The translations under genes were made by a program, and so were the position numbers. DNA of 64,000 nucleotides from the NCBI GenBank assembly GCA_902775565.1, contig CACYMP010000004.1, positions 62,001-126,000 on the forward strand. The letters run 5' to 3'. The notes below the pieces were generated by a model. That model had not been told where the DNA came from. It did no database searches and worked only from the letters and a program-made list of their open reading frames with translations. The stretch comes from Oscillospiraceae bacterium. GTDB lineage: Bacteria; Bacillota; Clostridia; Saccharofermentanales; Saccharofermentanaceae. Shown here in pieces: positions 9,138-16,949 of this stretch (within the stretch, counting starts at the first letter, position 1; every line of letters starts with the position of its first letter).

Positions 9138-9166
9138 ATTTTATCTGTAACCAATCCTTAACGCAA
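9138..9166 (-). promoter_or_regulatory. Promoter of the division (mraZ) operon
   Basis: Minus-strand -35 TTGCGT (9161-9166) and -10 TAAAAT (9138-9143) separated by 17 bp, a good sigma-A match, about 110 nt before mraZ. It is the only convincing promoter seen ahead of the eight-gene division cluster. Confidence 0.65.
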
Positions 9167-9239
9167 GACGCTATTTGTAATTTTTTGGAAATTTATCAAA
9201 ATTCTTTACAATTTGGCGCATTGCATAAAAACCCTTTCT

Positions 9240-9348
9240 CCCATTGAGCAGATTGACATTTCAGTAGCCTTTTTCAGAGATCCCGGCCGCAGATTTGCCC
9301 AGTAATTGCCTAACCTGCCACAGCAGGCCAAAGCCGTGATCTGGGCAG
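9240..9348. other. Structured intergenic stretch between terminator and mraZ promoter
   Basis: No gene. On the plus strand TGCCCAG near 9298 can pair with CTGGGCA near 9340, and inside lies a small hairpin CCTGC-CACA-GCAGG (near 9315-9328). The stretch is G+C-rich unlike the A+T-rich promoter region next to it. I do not recognise a known RNA family. It could be a small RNA, a leader of a second mraZ promoter, or simply a secondary-structure-rich spacer. Confidence 0.3.
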
Positions 9349-9349
9349 C

Positions 9350-9383
9350 AAAAAATAACCCCTGAAGTCAAAACTCCAGGGGT
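9350..9383 (-). terminator. Rho-independent terminator of the GH3-GH94 operon
   Basis: Hairpin ACCCCTG/CAGGGGT with an inner AGT/ACT extension (9358-9383), followed on the minus strand by TTATTTTTT. It sits 25 nt after the GH94 stop and separates this operon from mraZ. Confidence 0.85.
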
Positions 9384-9407
9384 CAGTCACTTTTTTATTT
9401 AAGAATA

Positions 9408-12029
9408 TTATCCTAATTCACAGATTATCTCGGGGCAGGTTCCGTCAAACGCTTCTTCGGGGATAAAGCCGCCTTCTTCAAGCTCGAGCTTCTTTCCGCC
9501 TGCCGATACAGACACAATGCTGCAAGATCCGCAGTCAAGCTTTTTCGGATTGACGTAAGTCAGCGTAAAAGGCGCGCCTTTTCTGTAGGCGACAACAGAA
9601 GCTTTGCCCTCGCCGTCAAACTGCGATGCAAGAAGCGCGGGATCGAGCCTGATCTTTCCGTTCACGGACAAGACACCGAACATCTTCGTTAGCACGAGCA
9701 GGACTGCCCAGCTTGCCGCACCCGTCAGGTAAGGATACATTCCCCTTCCCATTCCGTTAAAGTACTCCGGGATTCCGGGATACATCTTACCGTCTTCGCT
9801 CATGCTCTGGGTAAACAGATTGTTGAATACCTTATAGCCTTCTTTCACGAAGCCTCTTGTGTAGAGGGCAAACGCATACATGACCGCCATGTGGCAGAAC
9901 ACCGCGCCGTTCTCCTTCTCGCCGTACGCAAAACCGAAAGCCCTGCCCATATTCATCTTGACTTCATTGAAGTCAGTATTGAGCCTGTAGCCTCCGAGCG
10001 CCGGAGCGTAAAGATACTTATCACATGCTTTTATAACGTCTCTGACATCATCTTCGCCGGCAGTTCCGAACATTACCGTAAAGACCTGGGATGTCAGCAT
10101 CATGCGGACGGAGCCGTTTACAATGCCTTCTACCTTTTTCGCGTCGTTATCGTAGTAGCCGTTGAACCATCTGTTGCCTTCATCGTCTTCGACCGTCTCG
10201 TTCTCGCGGATGTGTTTCTTGATCCATTCCGACATACGGTCGAGTTGGGACGCGAGCATCTCAGCGTCCATGACCATCATGGAACCGGTTATGTTGGACG
10301 CAACGCTTTCCTCGTATTCTATGAGCAGCTTTCTCTTAGCTTCCGGTTCATCATACTCGTCAGCGCAGATCAGCTCTATGAGTTCTTCAAAGACAACGAT
10401 ATCGTTTCTTCCGCAGTTCCTTATCATGTTCGAGAGCATCGAAAGAGCACCGGCATAAGCAGCAGTAAACGCTACGCTCTCGCCTTTTGCGGAAGCCATG
10501 TCGAGCGCGTCGTTCCAGTCGGCGCCTCTAAGCTTCATATTGCCGTGTTCGCCGCAGTCAAAGAACTGGGTCACGACTTCAGTCAGGAGATGTTCGAGCA
10601 CGGTACCCTGATAAACGCTGCCCGACTCGGTCAGTTCCTTGGGTTCTGAATCATGATCGAACTTGTCGTCAAAGCGCTCGCCTCTTAATATCATGCTGTC
10701 CTTGAAATAAGGCTGTTTCTCGAAAAGGAAATCGTAATCCCCCGTCTGGCTCAGATAAAGGTCCACGGTGAACACGGGCCAGAAGCCGTGATCCATCCAC
10801 ACTCTTGGTATGCCGTTGCGGTCAGCGATAAACTCGCCTTTCTTTGCTCCGATGATCGTAGCGTTCGAGCCGTCCATTCTGACGCCGGCGAAATAGCTTA
10901 CAAGGTCATCCCTTGCATCAGCGGGGTTCCTTAAGAGCAATGCCAGAGAGTCCTGCCAGAGATCACGCCATCCGCGTCCGCCCCTGCCGTAATCGTGATA
11001 AGGAAGAAACGAGCATCCGTAGAGCTTGCGCAGCGCCGGCTGGACGCTTACCCACTCCATCCATCCATCGAAAAGCTTATCGCCGGTCCTGGTGTGGATG
11101 ATCTTCTCGTTCTCCCAGTATTTCTTCACATCTTCAAAAGCCGCGCTTACATTTGCAGATTCAAGATAACGGGCGCCTTCCCCGTCAAAACCCAAAACAA
11201 CGTTATATACAGCACTCTGTCCCGCAGACAGAGTCTTCTTTGCGAATTTAAGTCCGCCAAATGCCTCCCGGCCGGTTACAACGGAACCCGGGACCATGCC
11301 TGCGCTGATCTTAGCGCCTTCAGGATTAAGCAGATTGCCGCCGTCACCGGTAAAATCCAAGACAGTGGGATTGATGCCGTCGGGCGCATTGCCTTCACCG
11401 TCTCTTGCCCTTACCGTATAAGTATCTGAATTCCTGTGGTGTCCTCTCTCGTCAAATGCCATAGTAGGCTTGACTTCTATTCCGTCTTCAAGCACTTCGA
11501 TGACATTAAGAAGTGACGTTACATGCCTGTGGTCCCTGATGTGATCCGCTCCGCGTGCGAAAACCGGGATCGCAGCCGAAGGAATAAAAGATATATCCCT
11601 GTCGCCGTCATTCGTGACGGTAACCTGCATGATCTCCGCCTTTTCATCTGATACAGGCGCGAAGATAAGAACGGAAGCTTTGAGTCCTTCGCAGATACGT
11701 CTCGTGGTCTTCTGCCAGAGGAAACCTGCTTCAAGCTCAGCTTCATCATCAGATGCAAGCTGGCCCAACGAAAAGCCGAGCGCCGACTTAAGTCCCACAC
11801 CGTCGATGCAGAGCCAGAAGTTACGTGAATACATAGACTCCTGAAGGTCTTCAACCACCACCGGCGGAAGTAAAAATCTGTCCTGGGAAAGTTTGGTGTC
11901 TCCGCCGCCTCTGGGCGTAACGCTGCCCATTACTCCGGACGGGCTGCCGACCGGCAGGCAAAGGTAGCTGGCTTTATCCGCTTCTTTTGTTCTGAAAGAG
12001 CCGTCTCTTCCGGTAAATTCAATATTCAT
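9408..12029 (-). CDS. GH94-family beta-oligosaccharide phosphorylase
   Basis: An 873-aa glycoside hydrolase family 94 enzyme. GH94 enzymes cleave beta-glucosides with inorganic phosphate, giving alpha-glucose 1-phosphate, and act inside the cell. Seen in the sequence: an N-terminal beta-sandwich domain (SYLCLPVGSPSGVMGS), an (alpha/alpha)6 barrel with RGGRGWRDLWQDSLALLLR, MDHGFWPVFTVDLYL, and GADWNDALDMA near residue 505, whose WND aspartate is the general acid of the family, then a C-terminal sheet domain. Overall length and the RGWRDLWQD motif resemble laminaribiose/1,3-beta-oligoglucan phosphorylases more than cellobiose phosphorylase (about 810 aa), but substrate cannot be fixed from sequence. 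No signal peptide. I take the ATG at 12027-12029, preceded by GGAGG at 6 nt; the longer frame runs into the upstream gene. Pairs functionally with the GH3 gene upstream. Confidence 0.85.
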   Translation of the reverse strand: MNIEFTGRDGSFRTKEADKASYLCLPVGSPSGVMGSVTPRGGGDTKLSQDRFLLPPVVVEDLQESMYSRNFWLCIDGVGLKSALGFSLGQLASDDEAELEAGFLWQKTTRRICEGLKASVLIFAPVSDEKAEIMQVTVTNDGDRDISFIPSAAIPVFARGADHIRDHRHVTSLLNVIEVLEDGIEVKPTMAFDERGHHRNSDTYTVRARDGEGNAPDGINPTVLDFTGDGGNLLNPEGAKISAGMVPGSVVTGREAFGGLKFAKKTLSAGQSAVYNVVLGFDGEGARYLESANVSAAFEDVKKYWENEKIIHTRTGDKLFDGWMEWVSVQPALRKLYGCSFLPYHDYGRGGRGWRDLWQDSLALLLRNPADARDDLVSYFAGVRMDGSNATIIGAKKGEFIADRNGIPRVWMDHGFWPVFTVDLYLSQTGDYDFLFEKQPYFKDSMILRGERFDDKFDHDSEPKELTESGSVYQGTVLEHLLTEVVTQFFDCGEHGNMKLRGADWNDALDMASAKGESVAFTAAYAGALSMLSNMIRNCGRNDIVVFEELIELICADEYDEPEAKRKLLIEYEESVASNITGSMMVMDAEMLASQLDRMSEWIKKHIRENETVEDDEGNRWFNGYYDNDAKKVEGIVNGSVRMMLTSQVFTVMFGTAGEDDVRDVIKACDKYLYAPALGGYRLNTDFNEVKMNMGRAFGFAYGEKENGAVFCHMAVMYAFALYTRGFVKEGYKVFNNLFTQSMSEDGKMYPGIPEYFNGMGRGMYPYLTGAASWAVLLVLTKMFGVLSVNGKIRLDPALLASQFDGEGKASVVAYRKGAPFTLTYVNPKKLDCGSCSIVSVSAGGKKLELEEGGFIPEEAFDGTCPEIICELG

Positions 12030-12048
12030 AAACACCTCCGCCCCGCGG

Positions 12049-13179
12049 TCATGCGGTCTTGGAATCAAATGCGCTGTTAAGGATAGCTGTAAGGGCCTTC
12101 TCGGCCTTTTCACGATCTGCGCACTTGGCATACATGCTGAAGATCAGGCTGGAATCCGATTTTGTCCAGCCGGAACTGTAACCGAGTCTTTTGCACGCTT
12201 CGGGATCAGTGATCCTGAAACCGATAATGGCCTTTGCATCGCTTGTCGCATTAAGTTCCTGTTCGTCGATCTCCGGATCGCCTCTGCCGGACCATGCGTT
12301 GTACTTCCTGATGTACTCATCAGCCTCGACCGCGGACATATAAACGCGCTCGACGTGCTTTTTCGCTTCCTCGCTGAGATTTGCGTAGATCTTTTCGTAA
12401 GATTCGGGATATACGCCGAAGCTCTGATAGTAGTATCCGTAGGTTACGCCGTCAGAGACGATGATGTCGGGGACGGTCATGAAATATGCAGACGCGGATT
12501 CATTCTCGTACTCTGTGGGCTTTTTTCCCTCCTGGTTGGGCATAACGACTACGGCGCTGGGGAAGTAAGGGACCTTGAAACCCTCATTCTTCATTACCTC
12601 TTCCATGTATGCCTCATTGTGCTCGAAAAAACCGAACGAATAGATGATGACATCGTTCTTGGATTTGTTGAAGAATCCTAAAAACAGGACAACTATTATC
12701 GCGATGGCGATAGGAAAGATCGAATACTTGAACCAGACATAAGAGAAATGATCTCTCCACTGGTTTTTAGTCTTGCCCGCAATCTTCGGGCCGTTGTCCT
12801 TCTCCTTAAGGTCAACGTCGCACAATACCTTTATCGCCGCATCGTAGTCTTCCGCAAAGAAATATCCGATAAGGCTCGAAAACTCCTTATCGATGGCAGC
12901 ACGCCTTTCGTCATCTTCAGGCAGGACAAGGATGATCCTTCCGGCGCAGCTTCTCTTTACCAGCGGGATATAGTGCTGGATCACCCACTCTTTATCGCTC
13001 TCGTTGAGAGTCATATCCGGAGCGATCTCGATGATATATGCGGCTCCTGATTTCTCCCTCAAAAGATTGCAGGAATCCTTAAGCGGATTCCTGAATTCAT
13101 TTCCTGATACTGCGGATGCTATTTTTACGACGACAACATCCGCGCCTTCTCTGTATTCAAAGCTTATGCTTTCTTCCAT
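12049..13179 (-). CDS. STAS-like domain plus membrane anchor, function unknown
   Basis: A 376-aa protein I cannot name. Residues 1-125 look like a STAS/anti-sigma-antagonist fold (ISFEYREGADVVVVKI, LLREKSGAAYIIEIAP), in which a small alpha/beta domain senses or binds a partner. One transmembrane helix follows at about 152-171 (SIFPIAIAIIVVLFLGFF), then about 200 residues that must lie on the other side of the membrane, rich in Tyr and acidic residues, without cysteine pairs or a recognised motif. With the STAS part in the cytoplasm, the C-terminal domain would be outside. It lies between the GH3 and GH94 genes with 11- and 19-nt gaps, so it is expressed with them; a role in sensing or tethering for beta-glucan use is inference only. 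Confidence 0.6.
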   Translation of the reverse strand: MEESISFEYREGADVVVVKIASAVSGNEFRNPLKDSCNLLREKSGAAYIIEIAPDMTLNESDKEWVIQHYIPLVKRSCAGRIILVLPEDDERRAAIDKEFSSLIGYFFAEDYDAAIKVLCDVDLKEKDNGPKIAGKTKNQWRDHFSYVWFKYSIFPIAIAIIVVLFLGFFNKSKNDVIIYSFGFFEHNEAYMEEVMKNEGFKVPYFPSAVVVMPNQEGKKPTEYENESASAYFMTVPDIIVSDGVTYGYYYQSFGVYPESYEKIYANLSEEAKKHVERVYMSAVEADEYIRKYNAWSGRGDPEIDEQELNATSDAKAIIGFRITDPEACKRLGYSSGWTKSDSSLIFSMYAKCADREKAEKALTAILNSAFDSKTA

Positions 13180-13190
13180 TCATTTCTCCG

Positions 13191-15761
13191 TTAAACGCAC
13201 TTTATGCAAAGTCTTATGAGATTCATTACGCACTCCTGAAGGTCAGCTCTCGAAAGCTTGTTGTTATAGACTGCGGTGATGATCTCATCAACGTTCTGCT
13301 GGCATCCCGGCATCTGAAGGTCACAGCCGGCATAGACGCAGAGTCTGGAGAATGCAGGCGGATACTTCGTATTCTTGTTGTAGCCTAAGAATGCAACATC
13401 TTCGAAAGACGAGAACCAATCAGTCATAACGATGCCTTCGAAGCCCCATTCATCACGAAGGATGTTCTGAATGAGCTCATAATTATTGCATGTGTGCAAT
13501 CCGTTTACAAGATTATAGGAAGCCATGACAGCGAAAGGCTGTGCTTCCTTAACGCAGATCTCGAAGCCCTTGAGATAAAGCTCTCTCAAAGCACGGGGCG
13601 AGATGTGCGCATTGGTGAACATACGGTTGTCTTCCTGGTTGTTCGCGCAGAAATGCTTGATCGTCGTTCCGCGTCCGTCAACCGACTGAACGCCCTTTGT
13701 ATCAGCAGCAGCGCAAAGACCCGAAAGGAGCGGATCCTCCGAGAAGTACTCAAAGTTTCTTCCGCATAAGGGGTTCCTGTGGATATTCATTCCCGGAGCG
13801 AGCCAGAGGTTGACTCCGTACTCTTCCATCTCCTCACCTACCATATGGCCGAGCTTCTCGATAAGATCCATATTCCATGTCTGTGCAAGAGCTGTCGCCG
13901 TAGGGATCATGGTGCAGTACTGATAGTAATCGATCGCATCTTCAGGTGTGTCCTCAGGGAAAGGATTATTGATGTAGCCGAAGATCTCGCCGCCGCGGAG
14001 AAGGTCTCCTTCTTTTGTTGCCTTGAAATGAGGCTGGAGTCTGAGGCCTGCAGGGCCGTCAGCCATAACGATCGGCGGGATCTTACGGGAAACAAGATAT
14101 CTGTCTATTGTCTCGGATGCGGCGCCCGGAACATTTCCGGAAGCTGAGAAAACTATACCTTCATCAAGGTCGCCCCTGTCGAAATTACCGACGCAGAGCT
14201 CTGCAAGTTCGGGAACAGAGAATTGTGCGACGAGCTGGGAGATGCCGGCATTGCGTCCGATAACGGAACCGAGCGTGATCGTGTCATCACGGCGCTCGTC
14301 TACATGAGCTTCATTAACGCCTCTGTATCTGACGATACCTCTTCTGATACGGAACGTATCGAGCGTGAGCCTTCTCGCTGTCTCAAGCTGTGCTTCGTCA
14401 AGATGCGCGCGGGCCTTCTTGCCGGTTCCGGGATTCTTGAGTTCGTCAAAAGCGTATTTTGCTTCATCGAGCATGAAGCGCTGATACTTCTCGGTGGTTA
14501 TCTGCTCGGGAATATTAATGACCGCTTCGATCTTTGTCTCGCGCGAGCTGGTACCGACTCTTATGATGTAGTCGCCCTGGTCTATAACTCTTGCGCAGAG
14601 GTCATCGTCATATGAAGAGAATCTTGACGCGTCAAACGTTATCTCGAGGAGCTGGGACTCGCCCGGCTGAAGGAGCCTTGTTTTCGCGAACGCGGCAAGT
14701 TCCTGATAAGGCTTGTCTATTCTGTCCTGAGGGGCGGAGAAATAAACCTGAACGACCTGTTTGCCTGCAAATTCGCTTCCCGTATTCGTGACATGGGCAT
14801 ATACGGTGATGACAGCCGAACTGGTCTCAACCGAAGTAACTTCAAGAGAGAATGTCGTGTAGGAACGTCCGAAGCCGAACGGATAAGCCGGTGCTACGCC
14901 GAACGAATCGAAATATCTGTATCCTACGTAGATGCCTTCCCTGTAGAATTCGTCATCCGTATCGCCGTTGTTCGAACCGAACTCCGCGGCTCCCGGATAA
15001 TCGTCATATGTCTTGGCCCATGTATCGGTAAGCTTGCCCGAAGGATTGACCTTGCCCGTGATGATATCTGCGATGATATAACCGCCCAGGTTGCTTATCT
15101 GGCCGGCGAGAAGGAGCGCGCCGAGTCTCGGATCGCTCTTGAGTTCTGAAGTGTCGATTATGCCGCCGGAATTGATGATGACTATGGAATTGGCGTAATG
15201 GCTGATAACGAAATCGATGTTGGCCTCTTCTTCTTCAGACAGGTAATAATCGCCCTTGTCTGCAACTCTGTCACGGCCTTCACCCGATTCGCGGGCAATA
15301 ACATAAATAGCGGTGTCGCAGGCCGAATCGGCAAAATCCTGTTCTGTGATCAGCGGCTCGGCAGTAAGAGGACGTGCAACCTCAAAATATGCATTGGCCA
15401 AAGCGATATTCTGTGCTTCGGAATATGCGGCTACCGTAGCTTTGTAATCAGCGAGGTTGCTGTCGTAAGACTCGTCATATCTTGAAAGCCATCCGTCGGT
15501 CGTGATCTCAAAGCCTGCATCCTTGAGACCGTCATATACGTTTATATCGAATCTCGTATTGACCTCGCCCGAACCGGAACCGCCCCTGACAGTATGTCTG
15601 GCGCCGTTGCCGTAGAGTGCTATCCTGCCGGGCTGCCTGATAGGCAGCGCACCTCTGTTCTCAAGGAGTACAGGACATTCACCTCCAAGTTCACGAACAA
15701 GGTTCATGTGAAGGATCTCAGAATCCGTCATCTCGTCAGAAAGTCTAGCGCGAAATTCCAT
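13191..15761 (-). CDS. GH3 beta-glucosidase with permuted domain order
   Basis: An 856-aa glycoside hydrolase family 3 protein, probably a beta-glucosidase or related exo-glycosidase. The domain order is reversed relative to ordinary GH3: residues about 30-260 are the alpha/beta sandwich normally found second (RIALYGNGARHTVRGGSGSG, ALLLAGQISNLGG), then a fibronectin-III-like domain (SVETSSAVITVYAHVTNTGS), then the TIM barrel (APGMNIHRNPLCGRNFEYFSEDP, GTTIKHFCANNQEDNR). The nucleophile Asp is in VMTDWFSS near residue 781. The same arrangement is known for beta-glucosidases of Ruminococcus albus and Butyrivibrio. No signal peptide, so the enzyme is intracellular and acts on imported oligosaccharides. 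ATG at 15759-15761 has AAGGAGG 9-10 nt upstream. First gene of a three-gene operon. Confidence 0.9.
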   Translation of the reverse strand: MEFRARLSDEMTDSEILHMNLVRELGGECPVLLENRGALPIRQPGRIALYGNGARHTVRGGSGSGEVNTRFDINVYDGLKDAGFEITTDGWLSRYDESYDSNLADYKATVAAYSEAQNIALANAYFEVARPLTAEPLITEQDFADSACDTAIYVIARESGEGRDRVADKGDYYLSEEEEANIDFVISHYANSIVIINSGGIIDTSELKSDPRLGALLLAGQISNLGGYIIADIITGKVNPSGKLTDTWAKTYDDYPGAAEFGSNNGDTDDEFYREGIYVGYRYFDSFGVAPAYPFGFGRSYTTFSLEVTSVETSSAVITVYAHVTNTGSEFAGKQVVQVYFSAPQDRIDKPYQELAAFAKTRLLQPGESQLLEITFDASRFSSYDDDLCARVIDQGDYIIRVGTSSRETKIEAVINIPEQITTEKYQRFMLDEAKYAFDELKNPGTGKKARAHLDEAQLETARRLTLDTFRIRRGIVRYRGVNEAHVDERRDDTITLGSVIGRNAGISQLVAQFSVPELAELCVGNFDRGDLDEGIVFSASGNVPGAASETIDRYLVSRKIPPIVMADGPAGLRLQPHFKATKEGDLLRGGEIFGYINNPFPEDTPEDAIDYYQYCTMIPTATALAQTWNMDLIEKLGHMVGEEMEEYGVNLWLAPGMNIHRNPLCGRNFEYFSEDPLLSGLCAAADTKGVQSVDGRGTTIKHFCANNQEDNRMFTNAHISPRALRELYLKGFEICVKEAQPFAVMASYNLVNGLHTCNNYELIQNILRDEWGFEGIVMTDWFSSFEDVAFLGYNKNTKYPPAFSRLCVYAGCDLQMPGCQQNVDEIITAVYNNKLSRADLQECVMNLIRLCIKCV

Positions 15762-15805
15762 ATATAGCACCCTCCTTATAAGGATCGGCATAGGTCCGAT
15801 ACTTG

Positions 15806-15833
15806 ATTATATAATAAAAGTACGGTGGTGCAA
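15806..15833 (-). promoter_or_regulatory. Promoter of the GH3 operon
   Basis: Minus-strand TTGCAC (15828-15833), 16-bp spacer, TATAAT (15806-15811), 45 nt before the GH3 start. The upstream gene ends only 30 nt away and has no terminator, so some read-through from the lipid operon is possible. Confidence 0.65.
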
Positions 15834-15865
15834 AATTACTTGTATGTGACAGAACACGTAAAATG

Positions 15866-16945
15866 TTACTTTAGCTGTTCCCCGCTGATGTCCTTTGTAA
15901 GGAGCGCGTACTCGTATTCGTTATCGAAAAACACCTTGGCATAGTGGCCTGATATCTTGCCGTCCCTGCAGAGCGCGCCGATGCTCTCTCCGCCGGTCTG
16001 CTGAAGCTGTATCATCATCGCGCCGGTAAGCGCTGCTCCTAATCCCGCATGCTCAGGAAGCGCGCCGAGATAAGGCAGAACATATGCCTCAGCCTTCTTT
16101 TTTCTCTTGAGGACTCCCAAAAGATTGATCAGGTTCTTAGTGTTATAGACCCTTGCGCCGTAATCGGGAACGCCGATAAAGAATGCGACTGCCTCGCCCT
16201 GATAATAAGCCATCTTCACATATCGCATGTCGAGGATCAGCCTGTAATCGTTAAAGATCTTTCTGAACTCCTCTTCAGTCAGGCCGCGGTATATCGGGAA
16301 GTTGCTGTAAAGCCTCGTTATCAGCACATAGATCTCACCTATGACCTTGTCGAATTCTTCAGGCAGGGGGCTTCTTATCTCGTATCCCTTCGCCCTGAAT
16401 TCATTGAGTCTTTTCACATACTTCGCATCGGGCTCGACGATCTTCGTGAAGTAGTTGGAAATGTAATGCTCGCAGACCTCGTACCCGTTATCGGTAAACT
16501 GCTTCAGATAGTAATCGAGATTGTACGGCTCGCCCGTGTAAGGAAGCCTGTCGAAAAGGTTTATCTTGAGCCTGTATTTGATCCAGAAAGAGCAGTCAAC
16601 GGGACCGGTTATCCTCTTGTATCCCATCTCCGAAGCGATCCTTGCCGCGTTATCGAAAAGGAACTTTGCGGCCTTTTCATCGTTGACGCATTCATAGAAA
16701 CCGATGTAGCAGACAGGGTCATCCTCATATCTTGTAAAGCAGAATCTTCCGCACACCTTGCCGTCATCGTAGATGAGGAATTTATCAAGCTTAAAATAGT
16801 GCGAGAGCGGATGCGTTTCCGTAAGAATGCGCGTAATATCCGATACGCTCTCGGTGTTGTTCTTACGCGTATAGAGCTTCTTTTTGAGGGCAATGAAGTC
16901 CTTAATGTATTTCTCTTCCTTGTCGAATCTGACTATCTCAAACAC
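15866..16945 (-). CDS. GNAT-like N-acyltransferase family protein, last gene of the lipid operon
   Basis: A 359-aa soluble protein that looks like a two-lobed GNAT acyltransferase: an N-terminal lobe (CGRFCFTRYEDDPVCYIGFYE) and a C-terminal lobe (YYQGEAVAFFIGVPDYG). Its middle carries the pattern GPVDCSFWIKYRLKINLFD ... P ... YNLDYYLKQFTDNGYE, which matches the GP-S-W-GLL-DGF-P-YN-YY layout of a widespread GNAT-related family. The donor and acceptor are unknown. GTG start at 16943-16945 with GGAAAGAG upstream, 4 nt after the preceding stop, so it belongs to the lipid operon. A role in N- or O-acylating a lipid head group or amine is inference from context. Confidence 0.6.
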   Translation of the reverse strand: MFEIVRFDKEEKYIKDFIALKKKLYTRKNNTESVSDITRILTETHPLSHYFKLDKFLIYDDGKVCGRFCFTRYEDDPVCYIGFYECVNDEKAAKFLFDNAARIASEMGYKRITGPVDCSFWIKYRLKINLFDRLPYTGEPYNLDYYLKQFTDNGYEVCEHYISNYFTKIVEPDAKYVKRLNEFRAKGYEIRSPLPEEFDKVIGEIYVLITRLYSNFPIYRGLTEEEFRKIFNDYRLILDMRYVKMAYYQGEAVAFFIGVPDYGARVYNTKNLINLLGVLKRKKKAEAYVLPYLGALPEHAGLGAALTGAMMIQLQQTGGESIGALCRDGKISGHYAKVFFDNEYEYALLTKDISGEQLK

Positions 16946-16949
16946 TGTC

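Noticed and set aside
9408-12131. GH94 protein starting at 12131
   Set aside because: The extra 34 codons lie in the upstream gene; the ATG at 12029 has a strong GGAGG.
13494-15485. Plus-strand open frames inside the GH3 gene and similar long antisense frames elsewhere
   Set aside because: They have no SD, no homology by eye, and arise from the codon bias of the real minus-strand genes.
15840-15866. Operator AACA-N7-TGTT near the end of the GNAT-like gene
   Set aside because: Short, inside or next to coding sequence, and likely by chance.
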